Assembly: GCF_001742425.1 (NCBI RefSeq)
Contig: NZ_MJEH01000033.1
Span: forward strand, 62,001 to 126,000
DNA: 64,000 nt
Direction of reading: 5' to 3'
Source of the DNA: Bacillus solimangrovi
GTDB lineage: Bacteria; Bacillota; Bacilli; Bacillales; Bacillaceae_N
Shown: positions 1-9,662 of the stretch, in pieces
Layout: the number at the start of each line of letters is the position of its first letter
Numbering within the stretch: the first letter of the stretch is position 1
Notes under the pieces: model-generated
What the model was told of the DNA's origin: nothing
Databases searched by the model: none
What the model saw: the letters and a program-made list of their open reading frames with translations, nothing else
Position numbers and translations under genes: made by a program

Positions 1-1
1 T

Positions 2-1276
2 GAAATTGTTGGACAAGTAAAAGCTGATTCACAAGTTGAAGTGTATTCGAAAGTAGCAGGAGAATTGCTAACTTTCAATGTGAATAAAGGAGATTGGGTT
101 GAGAAAGGTCAAGTCATCGGTAAAGTAGATGATCAAGATCTAGTTCGACAACTTCAATTGCAACAAGTAGGTTTACAACAGGCGCAAACACAACTTGAAA
201 CAGCTCAAATTAATAAACGAAAAGCATCAAATGGATTAGAGAACGCAAAGTTAACGCTTGAACAAGCGGAATTAACTGTTGAGAAAGAAAAACCTTCAGA
301 TGAAACACAACCAGAACAAGAAGAGCCTTCAGATAAAACACAACCTGAAAAAAAAGATGAACAGCAAGAGAAATCGTATACACAATCTGAGATTGATTTA
401 GAAACATTAAGCATTCAATTAGAGGATGCGAAGCGAAATCTAGAACGAATGAAAGAATTGTACAATGAGGGCGCTATAGCTCAGAAAGATTATGAACAAG
501 CAGTTATAGCAGAGCAAAATGCTCGTCTAAATTATGAAAAAGGGAAGATTGGTCAAGAAAACAGCATGTCATCCTACGATCAAGCTTCAATCGCTGTTGA
601 GAATGCGAAAGAAACTGTATCAGAGGCTGAAGTCGGTGCTAAACAAGCAAACATCGCTGTTGAACAAGCCCAAGTTCAATTATCTCAAGCAAAAGACCGA
701 GTTAATGATGCAGTCATTCGTGCTACACAATCTGGAGAGATTGTTGCAATTGGTGCGAAAGTAGGAGATACCGTTACTTCGCAGGCGCCTGTTGTTACAA
801 TCGTTTCACTAGATCCAATTGTTATTCAAGCAACAATAAGTGCAGATCAATTACCACTGTTCAAAAAGGGTGAACAAGTTCGTATAGAGCTTCCTTCACT
901 TAATGAGGAAGTTAATGGAAAGATTACTTATGTAGCTTCAGTTGCAAACGATGCAGGATTATATGAGGTAGAAACAGCAATTGAAAATCCTGATTCAGTT
1001 ATTAAACCTGGAATGGTTGCCAAGTTCATTGTTGATGAAGTACGTGTAAAAGATACGTTGCTCGTTCCAACAGATGCAGTAATTGAAGATGGAGCAGCCA
1101 ATATCGTTTATATCGTAGAGGAAGGTAAAGCAGTAGCTAAGGAAGTTGAAGTCGTAGAGGCGCAAACAGATTGGACAGCTATTCGTGGCGACTTAAACGA
1201 GAAAGAACAAATTGTTGTTAAAGGTCAAAATACCCTTTCAGACGGTAACCTTGTCAAGGTTATTAAGGAGGGTTAA
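2..1276 (+). CDS. RND efflux periplasmic-adaptor (membrane fusion) protein, 5' truncated
   Basis: The reading frame is open to the left edge of the window, so the N-terminus (signal or membrane anchor) is missing; the GTG at 41 is internal. It is a HlyD/AcrA-type adaptor that would link an inner-membrane pump to an outer component. Visible in order are a first half lipoyl motif (around GDWVEKGQVIGKVDDQDL), a long heptad-rich coiled-coil hairpin of Gln/Ala/Glu-rich helices, the second lipoyl half (GEIVAIGAKVGDTV), and C-terminal beta-barrel and membrane-proximal domains. A Pro/Glu/Lys-rich insert with a repeated PSD.TQPE motif interrupts the first helix and looks like a small in-frame duplication. 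The RND pump gene starts 2 bases after the stop codon, with its ribosome binding site inside this gene's end, so the two are co-translated. Confidence 0.9.
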   Translation, partial: EIVGQVKADSQVEVYSKVAGELLTFNVNKGDWVEKGQVIGKVDDQDLVRQLQLQQVGLQQAQTQLETAQINKRKASNGLENAKLTLEQAELTVEKEKPSDETQPEQEEPSDKTQPEKKDEQQEKSYTQSEIDLETLSIQLEDAKRNLERMKELYNEGAIAQKDYEQAVIAEQNARLNYEKGKIGQENSMSSYDQASIAVENAKETVSEAEVGAKQANIAVEQAQVQLSQAKDRVNDAVIRATQSGEIVAIGAKVGDTVTSQAPVVTIVSLDPIVIQATISADQLPLFKKGEQVRIELPSLNEEVNGKITYVASVANDAGLYEVETAIENPDSVIKPGMVAKFIVDEVRVKDTLLVPTDAVIEDGAANIVYIVEEGKAVAKEVEVVEAQTDWTAIRGDLNEKEQIVVKGQNTLSDGNLVKVIKEG

Positions 1277-1278
1277 TT

Positions 1279-4200
1279 GTGAAACTAGTTAACGTTTCCG
1301 TAAAGCGTCCTGTTGGTGTCATTATGATTGTCCTATCGATCATCGCTCTAGGATTCATATCATTACGTGACTTAGCAGTAGATTTATACCCTGATGTTGA
1401 TTTTCCGATTGCAGTAGTGGCAACAAGTTATCCTGGTGCTGCTCCAGAGGAAGTTGAGAAGTTATTAAGTAAACCAATTGAATCAGCTGTTTCAACAATT
1501 GAAGGAGTCGATACGATTCAATCAAGGTCACAGCCGAGCTCCTCATTGGTTGTTTTACAGTTTACATCTGGTACTGATTTAGATAATGCAATGATCGAAG
1601 TACGAGAAAAAGTTGACCAAGTTAAAGGTGCATTGCCGAGTGATGCAAACGATCCATCCGTGTTACGGTTTGATCCACAGCAAATTCCGGTTATGTACTT
1701 AGGTCTTACTGGTGATAAGTCAGAAGTGTTACAAAAGATTGCAGAAAACGATGTACAGCCATATTTGGAAAGAGCTGAGGGAGTAGCATCTGTTACAGTA
1801 GAAGGTGGTAAAACGCGTGAAATACAGGTTGAGGTGGACCAAGCCAAGCTTGCTCAATATGGTTTAACATCAGCACAAGTTGTTCAAGCATTAGGTTCAG
1901 AAAACGTTTCTTCTTCGGCAGGTGTTATTTCAAAGGGTAGTCAAGAATTACAAATTCGAATTGAAGGCGAGTTTGAGTCAGTAGATGACATTCGTAATAC
2001 TCTTATCCCACTTCAAAGAGGTGGAGATATTAAAGTGCGAGATGTTGCAACAGTTTCGGATACCTTCCAAGACGTAAATACGATCTCGAAGGTGAACGGA
2101 GAAGATTCAGTTGTACTATCTGCGTTGAAACAGTCTGATGGAAATACGATTGAAGTTGCAGATGCTTTACTAAAAGCAATGGATAAGGTCAATAAAGAAT
2201 TACCAGAGGGTGTTGAATTATCTGTTGTTTTTGATACATCAACGTTTATCCGAGATTCTATTAAATCTGTAACGAATAATATGTTCATCGGTGGTATGCT
2301 AGCGATTGGGGTACTTTTCCTATTTTTACGTAGTTTCCGTGCTACAGTTATTATTGGAATCTCCATTCCAATTGCGATTGTTTCAACTTTCATATTAATG
2401 TATTTCACTGGAGAAACAGTGAATATCTTGACGATGGGTGGATTAGCACTCGGTATCGGAATGATGGTCGATAGTTCGATCGTTATACTTGAGAATGTAT
2501 TCAGATATCGTCAAAATGGTGCAAGTGTAAAAGAAGCAGCGATAAAAGGAGCTTCAGAGCTGGCCTCAGCTGTGGTAGCTTCAACGACAACAAGTTTAGT
2601 AGTATTTCTACCAATTGTATATGTTCAAGGTCTAGCATCGGATCTCTTTACACCTATGGCACTAACTGTATCCTTTTCACTAATTGCATCACTTGTCGTG
2701 TCGTTAACGTTAATTCCGATGTTAGCTTCGAAACTTTTGAACAAACCAATAATAGTAGAAAGTGAGCAAAAAGGTTGGTATGTTCGCTTATTTTCGAAGG
2801 TTACGAATGTATATCGCCGCATGTTAAATTGGGTGCTTGGGCATCGAAAAACAACAATTTTAGTTACAATCCTTGCGATCGTTGGAAGTTTCGTATTAGC
2901 ACCACAAATCGGTACAGAATTCATACCTGCTTCAGATCAAGGTCAAGTACAAATTAATCTCGAAACGCCTTCAGGATCAAAGATTGAAACGACTGAAGCG
3001 GTAGCTAATCGAATAACGAAAGAAATGGAACCATATCGCGATATCATTGAAACGAGTTATTTGTCAATTGCAACAGATGTTAATACGGGTCTGTCAGGTA
3101 GTGCAAATACAGGTTCGTTCCAAATATTGTTAATAAGTCCTGATGAACGAGAAATGACAACGGAGCAATTCGTCAATGAAATGAAAGAGAGAACTGGGGA
3201 TATTCCTGGAGCAGAAATTGTTGTTTCAGAAATGGAAGCAGGTCTTGGAACTGGTGCTCCAATATCAATTAGTATTAGTGGTCCAGAACAAGAGGTTTTA
3301 ACGGAAATTAGTGAACAAATTGTATGGTTAATTTCTGATATCGAGGGTGTTGAGAATCCTGAGAGCTCTGCATCGGAAGGAAGACCAGAGATTCAAATCG
3401 ATGTTAACCGTGAAGTCGCAGCTCAATTTGGTTTATCTTATCAAGAGATTATGAGTCAAGTAGAGCTTGCCTTTAATGGTAGGATTGCCACTTTCTATCG
3501 AGAAGAAGGTGACGAGTTCGATGTAAGAGTAATGTTACCAGAGGACGAACGTTCATCAATTAGTGATTTAGAACAATTAACAATTCGTTCTCAAACAGGC
3601 ATCCTCGTCCCACTTGCGACTGTTGCAGAACTGAAACAAATCGAAGGTCCTGCACAAATTAGTCGTGAAAACCAAGAGCGTCAAGTTCAAGTAACATCTA
3701 GCATCAAAGGTCGTGATTTAGGTAGTGTGACAGCAGATATTAACACTGTACTTGCTACAATGAACTTCCCTGAAGGTTATGATTATAAATTTGGAGGACA
3801 ATCAGAGGATATGGCTGAATCATTCCAAGATTTAGCGCTTGCGCTTATATTCTCAATTTTCCTTGTATATACAGTAATGGCGGTTCAGTTTGAGTCATTT
3901 GTATATCCATTTATTATCATGTTTGCAATGCCAACAATGCTAGTAGGGATATTGGTAGGTCTATTTATCACGGGGCAACCATTTAGTATACCAGCATTTA
4001 TAGGGATAATAATGTTAGCCGGAATCGTTGTAAATAATGCCATTGTGCTCGTTGACTATATAAATATTTTACGCGAACAAGGTTACGATCGGATTGAAGC
4101 GATACTTAAAGCAGGCCCAACCCGTGTTCGCCCAATTTTAATGACGACATTAACAACAGTATTAGGAATGGTTCCACTTGCACTTGGTTTTGGAGAAGGT

Positions 4201-4386
4201 GGAGAGGCACAAGTTCCAATGGCAGTTGTCGTTATCTTTGGGTTAAGTACATCTACACTGTTTACACTGCTTCTCATACCAGTTATGTACACGTATGTTG
4301 ATGATGTATCAAGATGGTCCAAACGATTATTCGGAAAAATTCGTAATAAGTTTAAGAGAAAGAAAAATAAAACGGTAACAGAGTAA
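1279..4386 (+). CDS. swrC: RND-family efflux pump, SwrC/AcrB-like
   Basis: This 1035-residue proton-driven multidrug or lipopeptide exporter of the HAE-1 class starts at GTG 1279 behind AAGGAGGG. It has the full RND layout: one N-terminal helix, a large extracytoplasmic loop, six helices, a second loop and six helices. In helix 4 the motif GMMVDSSIVILEN keeps one of the two acidic proton-relay residues, the second being Ser; as far as I recall this is also the case in Firmicute SwrC (YerP), the closest named relative. Helix 10 carries GIVVNNAIVLVDYIN. In B. subtilis SwrC confers surfactin self-resistance and supports swarming; the substrate here is unknown. It is paired with an adaptor gene upstream and a TolC-like gene downstream, unlike B. 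subtilis swrC. The symbol is by family resemblance. Confidence 0.88.
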   Translation: MKLVNVSVKRPVGVIMIVLSIIALGFISLRDLAVDLYPDVDFPIAVVATSYPGAAPEEVEKLLSKPIESAVSTIEGVDTIQSRSQPSSSLVVLQFTSGTDLDNAMIEVREKVDQVKGALPSDANDPSVLRFDPQQIPVMYLGLTGDKSEVLQKIAENDVQPYLERAEGVASVTVEGGKTREIQVEVDQAKLAQYGLTSAQVVQALGSENVSSSAGVISKGSQELQIRIEGEFESVDDIRNTLIPLQRGGDIKVRDVATVSDTFQDVNTISKVNGEDSVVLSALKQSDGNTIEVADALLKAMDKVNKELPEGVELSVVFDTSTFIRDSIKSVTNNMFIGGMLAIGVLFLFLRSFRATVIIGISIPIAIVSTFILMYFTGETVNILTMGGLALGIGMMVDSSIVILENVFRYRQNGASVKEAAIKGASELASAVVASTTTSLVVFLPIVYVQGLASDLFTPMALTVSFSLIASLVVSLTLIPMLASKLLNKPIIVESEQKGWYVRLFSKVTNVYRRMLNWVLGHRKTTILVTILAIVGSFVLAPQIGTEFIPASDQGQVQINLETPSGSKIETTEAVANRITKEMEPYRDIIETSYLSIATDVNTGLSGSANTGSFQILLISPDEREMTTEQFVNEMKERTGDIPGAEIVVSEMEAGLGTGAPISISISGPEQEVLTEISEQIVWLISDIEGVENPESSASEGRPEIQIDVNREVAAQFGLSYQEIMSQVELAFNGRIATFYREEGDEFDVRVMLPEDERSSISDLEQLTIRSQTGILVPLATVAELKQIEGPAQISRENQERQVQVTSSIKGRDLGSVTADINTVLATMNFPEGYDYKFGGQSEDMAESFQDLALALIFSIFLVYTVMAVQFESFVYPFIIMFAMPTMLVGILVGLFITGQPFSIPAFIGIIMLAGIVVNNAIVLVDYINILREQGYDRIEAILKAGPTRVRPILMTTLTTVLGMVPLALGFGEGGEAQVPMAVVVIFGLSTSTLFTLLLIPVMYTYVDDVSRWSKRLFGKIRNKFKRKKNKTVTE

Positions 4387-4406
4387 ACACTCAAAAAACT
4401 ATTATT

Positions 4407-4442
4407 AGATGGAAGGTTAGATGCTTTCTATCTACATTTTTC
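4407..4442 (+). terminator. Rho-independent terminator after the RND pump gene
   Basis: AGATGGAAGG pairs with CTTTCTATCT (10 pairs including G-U) around a 7-base loop and is followed by ACATTTTTC. It lies 20 bases after the pump stop codon, so the TolC-like gene may be only partly co-transcribed. Confidence 0.6.
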
Positions 4443-4468
4443 ATAAACATAAGGCTTATGGATAAGTG

Positions 4469-4497
4469 ACGACAGAGGGGAGTAGCCCTTCTGTCGT
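4469..4497 (+). other. 12-bp hairpin between RND and TolC-like genes
   Basis: ACGACAGAGGGG pairs with CCCTTCTGTCGT (one G-U pair) around the loop AGTAG. No T-run follows, so it is not a standard terminator. It could be an RNA processing or stability element in the leader of the next gene. Confidence 0.5.
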
Positions 4498-4528
4498 ATA
4501 TAAATTTCATTAAAGTAGGTGCGAAGAA

Positions 4529-5794
4529 ATGAGAAAACGAACAGCAGCCGGAATTATTGCAGCGACAATGCTTCTACCACTATCAGCAACATATTCAAAC
4601 GCAGATGAAGCGAAATTATATTCAATCGATAATGCAGCAGAGAAAATGAAGAAACAAGACTATAACTCACAAATTACAGCAGGGAATGCTACAGATTTAT
4701 CACAAAGAACACAGCAATATCAAGCTCAATTTGTTGATGAGTTAGAGGAATTACAAGAGAAAAATGATGATTACCAAAATATAAATACTAAACTTCAAGC
4801 TGAAATGAATGCTTATAATAATTTGTATAATTTTTGGTTATTAAATGAAAGTTTGAAAGTTAACGAGCAGAACGTTGAATTAGCTAAGGATGAATATCAA
4901 GTTGTATTGAGTAAGCGCAAGCGTGGCATTGTAAGTGATATGGAAGTTTTACAGGCTGAGATTAAAGTAAATAATGCAATAGCAGAAGTAGAAGATTCAA
5001 AAGCAAATCTACAAGAGATGCAGGTTATGTTAAATCAATCGTTAAAAAATCCTATCTTGCAAGATTTACAACTTCAATCACCAAAATTCAACTTACTTGA
5101 CCCTGCAAAGTATAATGCAAAAAAGATAACTGAAGAGGTATTAAAGGATCACCCTTCATTGATTCCTTTCAATACGATGGTTTCGACATATGATGATATT
5201 TTGGATGATGCAGAAGATTTAGAAGTGCCTGGTGAGGATCAATATGAGGGACAAATTAGTCAAGCTCAAAAAGATGTACAAGAAGTTCAAGAAAAGTTAG
5301 ATGCTGAAAAAGCCAAACCAATAGAACAACAAGACCCAGCTGTTATTGCTAAGCTCACTGAGGAGTTAGGAATCGCAAAAGGATTGTTAGGAGCTGCAGA
5401 AGCCCAATATAGTGAGGCGAAAAAAGGTCGCGGTATAGCAGAAGAAGATTTAATTGACTATTATATCGAAGAATTAGATGAAGCGAAGGTTAGACTTTAT
5501 CAGCATCAAGATCGCTTACAACTACTAAGCTATCATTATGAAACACAATTTAACCTTTTGAAGGACAAGACTGAACTATATGAAGAGAACTTAGAGAAAG
5601 TACAATCATTGTATGAGAAAACGCAGAAAACATATGATCAAGGCTTAATCACGTTAACAGATGTTGAAGAAGTACGCTTGAATGTACAGCAATCTCGCCT
5701 TCAATTATTGAATACGAAGAAAGAATATATGGTCTTAAAAGAAGAATTCCGTTTATTTAAAGAAGGTTATATGCCAACTTCAGCAGGTCAATAA
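4529..5794 (+). CDS. TolC-family (outer membrane efflux protein-like) exported protein
   Basis: This 421-residue protein has a signal peptide (MRKRTAAGIIAATMLLPLSA) and is then almost entirely long helices. Two related segments fit the OEP/TolC repeat. The first holds SKRKRGIVSDMEVLQAEIKV (about residues 130-150). The second holds KTYDQGLITLTDVEEVRLNV (about residues 370-390). The pattern of a long helix, a G(I/L)(V/I)..(D/T)(M/L)...E turn and another long helix is the TolC hallmark. A Lys/Glu/Gln-rich coiled coil separates the halves, and I see no obvious beta-barrel strands. It follows the adaptor and RND genes, which suggests a tripartite pump. That is odd for a Gram-positive without an outer membrane; the protein may form a wall-spanning conduit. 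Family call fairly secure, function inferred. Confidence 0.75.
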   Translation: MRKRTAAGIIAATMLLPLSATYSNADEAKLYSIDNAAEKMKKQDYNSQITAGNATDLSQRTQQYQAQFVDELEELQEKNDDYQNINTKLQAEMNAYNNLYNFWLLNESLKVNEQNVELAKDEYQVVLSKRKRGIVSDMEVLQAEIKVNNAIAEVEDSKANLQEMQVMLNQSLKNPILQDLQLQSPKFNLLDPAKYNAKKITEEVLKDHPSLIPFNTMVSTYDDILDDAEDLEVPGEDQYEGQISQAQKDVQEVQEKLDAEKAKPIEQQDPAVIAKLTEELGIAKGLLGAAEAQYSEAKKGRGIAEEDLIDYYIEELDEAKVRLYQHQDRLQLLSYHYETQFNLLKDKTELYEENLEKVQSLYEKTQKTYDQGLITLTDVEEVRLNVQQSRLQLLNTKKEYMVLKEEFRLFKEGYMPTSAGQ

Positions 5795-5801
5795 AATTGT
5801 T

Positions 5802-5833
5802 AGCTGACACATTTTCATGTGTCAGCTTTTTTA
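5802..5833 (+). terminator. Rho-independent terminator after TolC-like gene
   Basis: A perfect 11-bp stem, AGCTGACACAT with ATGTGTCAGCT, has loop TTTC and is followed by a run of T. Confidence 0.9.
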
Positions 5834-6061
5834 TATATACAAAGATAGATCCAGTGAAAGATTTGTTGTCTGTTAATTTGAAATGCAATCTAGAGGTAGG
5901 ATATTAAGTTGAATTATATAAATAAATAGAGGTAGTAGCGCTTTCTTGATAGAATATAGTAAAATCTTTAAAAATTATGGATTTTAATTGTTTGTTTATA
6001 CATGTGTCTGTATAAAAGGGTAATTTCTATAATAAATGATGTTTAGAAAGGCGACAACATT

Positions 6062-6970
6062 ATGACCATCATTATTCTATCAATCTCGATTTTTATCATT
6101 TTAAGTTTGATACCTCTTATAGCTTTGCGAAAAGTTACTGGTGGCCTTTTGAAATCAACGTATGTTGTTATTGGATTGGCTCTATTGATCTTAATAAATA
6201 GTGGTCATAAATTTGTAACGCAGCAAGGGTGGCAACTGAAGAAATCGACAATCAAAGCTCTAGAACAATCACCAACTTATAATGAAGAAGATCTTACTAG
6301 TGTGTATGATCGATCCACCCATATTAGTTCACTGTCAGGTGAGAAAATAAGTTTAAAGGATTTACCAAAGAGTGTGAAGTTTGATGTACCCTTAATACAA
6401 CAATATCCAGAGTTGCCTCGTGGTTGCGAAGTGACTAGTCTAGCCATGTTGATTCAGCATGCTGGTGTAGATGTTGATAAAATGACCCTTGCAAAGCAAG
6501 TAGAAAAAGACCCAACACCATATTCGTTTAAAAATGGTGTTATTCATTTCGGAAACCCCAATAAAGGTTTTGTAGGGGATATGTATACGACAAACAAACC
6601 AGGATATGGAGTCTATCATGAACCGATTTTTGATTTAGCACAGCAATATTTATCTAACAAGGTGAGAGATATATCAGGTGGTGAATTTACAGAAGTATTG
6701 TTTCACGTTAGCCGAAAGCGTCCAGTATGGGTAATCACGAATACGACTTTACAGCCATTGCCTGAGACAAGCTTTCAAACGTGGCAAACACCTGATGGAC
6801 CAATTCAAATTACATATCGTGAGCATTCAGTGATCATAACTGGTTATGATGAGAATTATATTTATGTAAATGATCCTCTGGACCCTAATAAGAATAAGAA
6901 GATACCAATAGATGAATTTATAAAAGCGTGGGAGCAAATGGGCAAGCAGGCGATTACATATATCCCTTAA
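6062..6970 (+). CDS. Membrane-anchored C39-like cysteine peptidase domain protein
   Basis: This 302-residue protein has two hydrophobic N-terminal segments (about residues 1-22 and 30-48) and an extracytoplasmic papain-like domain of the peptidase C39_2 type from about residue 105. The presumed catalytic Cys is in LPRGCEVTSLAML and the His in YREHSVIITGYDENYIYVND, followed by an Asp-containing motif typical of the family. Families of this kind include YvpB-like proteins of Bacillus whose substrates are not established. The start at ATG 6062 lies behind AAAGG. The gene stands alone, facing asnB, with a long inverted repeat between the two stops. Confidence 0.75.
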   Translation: MTIIILSISIFIILSLIPLIALRKVTGGLLKSTYVVIGLALLILINSGHKFVTQQGWQLKKSTIKALEQSPTYNEEDLTSVYDRSTHISSLSGEKISLKDLPKSVKFDVPLIQQYPELPRGCEVTSLAMLIQHAGVDVDKMTLAKQVEKDPTPYSFKNGVIHFGNPNKGFVGDMYTTNKPGYGVYHEPIFDLAQQYLSNKVRDISGGEFTEVLFHVSRKRPVWVITNTTLQPLPETSFQTWQTPDGPIQITYREHSVIITGYDENYIYVNDPLDPNKNKKIPIDEFIKAWEQMGKQAITYIP

Positions 6971-7030
6971 TAAGGTTTGATATCACATTTATCGTCTCCG
7001 TTGGTCTACATGTCGATTATTTAAATTTGT

Positions 7031-7137
7031 AAAGCCCTCTGCTGTATTGATATGCTCCCCTATAGGTAGACGGATTAAAAAATAAAAATCTATCTACTTG
7101 ATAGGGGGTAGTTCATATCATTAGCAAGAGGGCTTTT
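7031..7137. repeat. 107-bp imperfect inverted repeat between convergent genes
   Basis: AAAGCCCTCT at the left end is the exact reverse complement of AGAGGGCTTT near the right end. Further inside, GCTGTATTGATATG matches CATATCATTAGC, and CCCCTATAGGTAGA matches TCTACTTGATAGGGG, with small bulges, leaving an AT-rich loop. Either strand would fold into one long hairpin. It fills the space between the C39 gene (stop at 6970) and asnB (stop at 7148). It could be a large bidirectional terminator or a MITE-like element; no clear target-site duplication is visible. Confidence 0.6.
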
Positions 7138-7147
7138 ATTAGTGCAT

Positions 7148-9049
7148 TTAATAATTTTTTGCTGCTTCTGTTTCATTTGAATCTTCAACAGAAGTATCAA
7201 ATGAATATATCTTCTCAATGTAAATTTGATGCCAAAGCATGAACATCAGTACAGTCCAAATCTTACGGCTATAGTCGAACTTTCCTTGGCGGTGGTCTTC
7301 AAGAAGTTGTAGAACGACTTGTTTGTTAAGTAAGTCATCTGTTTGGCTCTCGTGAATGAGCTTAACCGCCCAATCATACATTTCATTCTTTAACCAGTGA
7401 CGAATTGGTACTGGGAAACCGAGTTTGCGTCGGTTAATTACGTGTTCTGGGATGATCTCCATCATCGCTTCACGTAAAATGTATTTTGTCGTATTATTTG
7501 CAATCTTTAAGTCTGCACTAAGCTTTGAAGCAGTGTTAAAGACTTCTTTATCAAGGAATGGAACACGTAATTCAAGTGAATGGGCCATCGTCATTTTATC
7601 AGCTTTTAATAAAATGTCTCCACGCATCCACGTATGAATATCAATGAATTGCATTTTGTTAACATCATCATAATCATTGATCTGATTATAAAATGGTGCT
7701 GTTATGTCTTGATAGCTCATATTTGAATGGTAGTTTTTCAACAGTGCTTGCTTTTCATCTTCTAAAAACATCTTTGCATTTCCAACGTAACGTTCTTCGA
7801 TTGGAGTACATCCTCGTTCGATGAAGCTTTTACCTTTTACTCCTTGTGGGAGCATTTGCGCGATTATTTTCAGAAGCTTTTTACCGATGTTAGGGATACT
7901 TTCAAACATCTTCAAAGAATACGGTTCACGGTAAATGTTATAGCCACCAAAAAGCTCGTCTGCTCCTTCACCTGATAAGACAACCTTAACATGTTTGCTT
8001 GCTTCTCGAGCAACGAAGTAGAGTGGTACAGCAGCAGGATCAGCCAACGGATCATCCATATGCCACATGATTTTCGGAAGCTCTTTCATGTATTCCTCTG
8101 GGCTTACGATGTATTGAATATTTTCAACACCTAGCTTATCTGCTGTTTCCTTGGCAACATCAACTTCGCTGAAGCCTTCATGCTCAAAACCGACAGAGAA
8201 GGTTTTAATACTTGGGTGGTACTCTTTAGCGATTGAGGCAATAGCAGTTGAGTCAATACCACCTGATAAGAACGAACCAACTGGGACATCGCTTCGCATA
8301 TGTACGTTAACTGAATCATACATAACGTCTTTAATTTCTTTAATCGCTTGTTCTTTCGTTAAGTTGACTGGTTTGAAGTTTGCTTGCCAGTATTTCTCAA
8401 TTCGAAGTGGTTCTCCAATTTTCTTATGCATATAGTGCCCGGGTGTCAATTTTAGAATTTCCTTTGATAAGCTAAGTGGCTCAGGAACATATTGATATGT
8501 TAAGTAATGTTGCAATGCTTCTGTGTTTACTTCATCTTCTTCAAATGCAGTTAGTAGGCTTTTTTTCTCAGAGCCAAAATAAAGTTTGTCATCCTTTTCT
8601 ATATAGAAAAATGGCTTAATACCGAATGGGTCACGAGCTGCGAAGATTTCTTGTTTTTCTTTGTCCCAAATTACGAAGCCGAACATACCACGAAGCTTTT
8701 TAACAGCTGCTTGGCCTTCTGCTGCATATAATGCAAGAATGGTTTCCGTATCTGAATCAGTAGCGAACGAGAACCCTTTCTTCTCTAACTCTGCTCGTAA
8801 TTCAACATAGTTATAAATCTCACCATTGAATGTAATCCAATAACGTTGGTTCTCATAAGAAAGTGGTTGGTGCCCGCCTTCAAGGTCGATAATGCTCAAA
8901 CGGCGGAAGCCCATTTGGATATAGTCATCTTCATAATAACCTTCATCATCTGGTCCTCGATGTGTAATGATATTTGTCATATTCATAAAACGATTTATCG
9001 GTAACGGTTGGTTTGGCTGATAAGATAAGACGCCAACAAATCCACACAT
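7148..9049 (-). CDS. asnB: Asparagine synthase (glutamine-hydrolysing)
   Basis: This 633-residue cytoplasmic enzyme makes asparagine from aspartate, ATP and glutamine. Removal of Met exposes the catalytic Cys2 of the class II glutaminase domain (MCGFVGVLSY). The N-terminal domain continues with THRGPDDEG and FNGEIYNY. The synthetase domain has the pyrophosphate loop SGGIDSTAIA near residue 265 and GEGADELFGGY. The length matches B. subtilis AsnB (about 632 residues) better than AsnO or AsnH. No T-box specifier or antiterminator motif is visible upstream. It is monocistronic and convergent with the C39 peptidase gene. Confidence 0.93.
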   Translation of the reverse strand: MCGFVGVLSYQPNQPLPINRFMNMTNIITHRGPDDEGYYEDDYIQMGFRRLSIIDLEGGHQPLSYENQRYWITFNGEIYNYVELRAELEKKGFSFATDSDTETILALYAAEGQAAVKKLRGMFGFVIWDKEKQEIFAARDPFGIKPFFYIEKDDKLYFGSEKKSLLTAFEEDEVNTEALQHYLTYQYVPEPLSLSKEILKLTPGHYMHKKIGEPLRIEKYWQANFKPVNLTKEQAIKEIKDVMYDSVNVHMRSDVPVGSFLSGGIDSTAIASIAKEYHPSIKTFSVGFEHEGFSEVDVAKETADKLGVENIQYIVSPEEYMKELPKIMWHMDDPLADPAAVPLYFVAREASKHVKVVLSGEGADELFGGYNIYREPYSLKMFESIPNIGKKLLKIIAQMLPQGVKGKSFIERGCTPIEERYVGNAKMFLEDEKQALLKNYHSNMSYQDITAPFYNQINDYDDVNKMQFIDIHTWMRGDILLKADKMTMAHSLELRVPFLDKEVFNTASKLSADLKIANNTTKYILREAMMEIIPEHVINRRKLGFPVPIRHWLKNEMYDWAVKLIHESQTDDLLNKQVVLQLLEDHRQGKFDYSRKIWTVLMFMLWHQIYIEKIYSFDTSVEDSNETEAAKNY

Positions 9050-9662
9050 AATTGAAAATCTCCTTTACTATTTCTATTGTTCATAAGTTGGAAAAGTTTT
9101 ATACAACTCCCCAATGATTTGTAAGAAAAACATCGTACAATTTCCTTTATCACACATCAGCTTATCTATTTCAATATGTAGGGGTGTGTTCTTGTTCTTG
9201 AGAAATAAGTTTCAAAAAGTCACTACCTTATAGAGGTTTCCCTGTACATTATGTTTTAAAGCTTAACGTGCTATTTTGATTGTAACCTAAATCTTTAAAA
9301 AGGTTTATAGAGGATATTAAAAACATTTAGAAAATCGTATGCATCCCTATATAAGATGTTCATTTCTATACTTAGTTATTGTATCTAATTTATGATAGAT
9401 GAGGTTAGTAACTAAAATATTACATTTATGTTTCATAGTTTACGAATTCCTTAATTAAACGTTTGATTAATGTTTCGAAATGTTGATAGATCAGTGTTTT
9501 ATAGAATGGTAGATCGTTGTGCTGTATCTTCTTTCCTATTAAAAAAAACATCTCTATCATGGTACACTAGATTTGTTGTCTAAAAGGAGGTCCGTCTTTT
9601 TTAATAGTTAGTCGTAATTAAATAGATAATAAAAGATTAATAGATAAAAGGGAGAGAATGAT
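9050..9662. other. 613-bp intergenic region between divergent asnB and the SLH gene
   Basis: No supportable gene, tRNA or riboswitch is visible. It must hold promoters for asnB (leftward) and the NAGPA-SLH gene (rightward). An AAAAGGAGGTCC ribosome-binding-like string at about 9581 is not followed by a start codon at suitable spacing. Confidence 0.5.

Noticed and set aside
7425-8435. Rightward open frames within asnB
   Set aside because: They are antisense shadows of a clear asparagine synthetase with continuous family motifs.
9050-9662. T-box or other riboswitch before asnB
   Set aside because: On the asnB strand I found no T-box antiterminator motif and no terminator-antiterminator pair.
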